Positions 6,603 through 6,828 of a DNA stretch of 6,828 nucleotides are shown one piece after another. The DNA lies in assembly GCA_964581355.1 (NCBI GenBank), contig CAZOOA010000107.1:1-6828 (forward strand), written 5' to 3'. Position 1 is the first letter of the stretch; every line of letters starts with the position of its first letter. The notes under the pieces were generated by a model. The model was not told the DNA's origin and did not search any database. It was given only the letters and a program-made list of their open reading frames with translations. A program made the position numbers and the translations under genes. The DNA is from CAZOOA01 sp964581355 (GTDB lineage Bacteria > Bacillota > Dethiobacteria > DTU022 > UBA8154).

Positions 6603-6828
6603 ATGCTTCAAGCGGAACAGATAAAACCTTTTTTATGTCACCAAGAAAAAATAATTAGAGAACATGCTGTAGAATACTTTTCCGAAAGCTTCAGCAGGGA
6701 TACGGATCTGATGCCGTTGATTCTGGAAAGCTGCGAGAAGTACGGTGAAGAGGAAAACAGCCTGCTACTTGCCAGTGCCAGCAATTTTATCCAGACTGAA
6801 AACAGTCTCCGTACCATAATGGAGTGGC
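6603..6828 (+). CDS. Hypothetical helical protein, N-terminal part (runs off the right edge)
   Basis: Seventy-five codons are open from ATG 6603, behind a strong ribosome binding site, to the end of the window. The visible part is soluble and predicted mostly helical from its pattern, with short helix pairs such as IKPFLCHQEKIIREHAVEYF (residues 7-26) and LMPLILESCEKYG (36-48). This resembles the N-terminal helical repeats of some Firmicutes HEAT-like or SEC-C-tail proteins, but that is only an impression and the diagnostic C-terminus is outside the window. There is no signal peptide or membrane segment. It is transcribed away from addA, so it is not in its operon. It is more AT-rich than addA. 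I do not recognise the family with confidence and assign no function. Confidence 0.7.
   Translation, partial: MLQAEQIKPFLCHQEKIIREHAVEYFSESFSRDTDLMPLILESCEKYGEEENSLLLASASNFIQTENSLRTIMEW

Overview
The window looks like a piece of a Firmicutes (Clostridia-like, possibly Peptococcaceae/Desulfotomaculum-type) chromosome. The basis is an AddA-type (not RecB-type) recombination helicase-nuclease, GC-rich coding sequence with many CTG, GCC and GGG codons, and strong AGGAGG-type ribosome binding sites. The lineage is an inference. No IS element, phage gene, tRNA, rRNA or CRISPR array is visible.

From right to left on the minus strand there are three genes: addA (1926-6443), a radical SAM enzyme of unknown substrate (801-1676), and a tryptophan-rich TspO/MBR-type membrane protein (740 down to the left edge, C-terminus missing). 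The radical SAM and TspO-like genes are 60 bases apart and are probably cotranscribed. About 250 bases separate addA from the radical SAM gene. That gap holds a TATAAT box, a nearly perfect but ownerless Shine-Dalgarno sequence and a 13-base palindrome, with no clear intrinsic terminator. At the right edge a divergent plus-strand gene of unknown function starts at 6603 behind a strong ribosome binding site and runs off the window.

AddA is the DNA-break-processing helicase and nuclease that works with AddB. All helicase motifs and the C-terminal nuclease motif are present. It is unusually long, mainly because of acidic, low-complexity insertions. One insertion contains a run of exactly 100 Ns flanked on both sides by the same 29 bases, so the gap is either an unmerged overlap or a collapsed tandem repeat. 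addB is not next to addA here.

The window is mostly ordinary housekeeping sequence. I do not see a convincing new system. The points most worth checking are the gap in addA, its repeat-built insertions, and the radical SAM/TspO-like pair.
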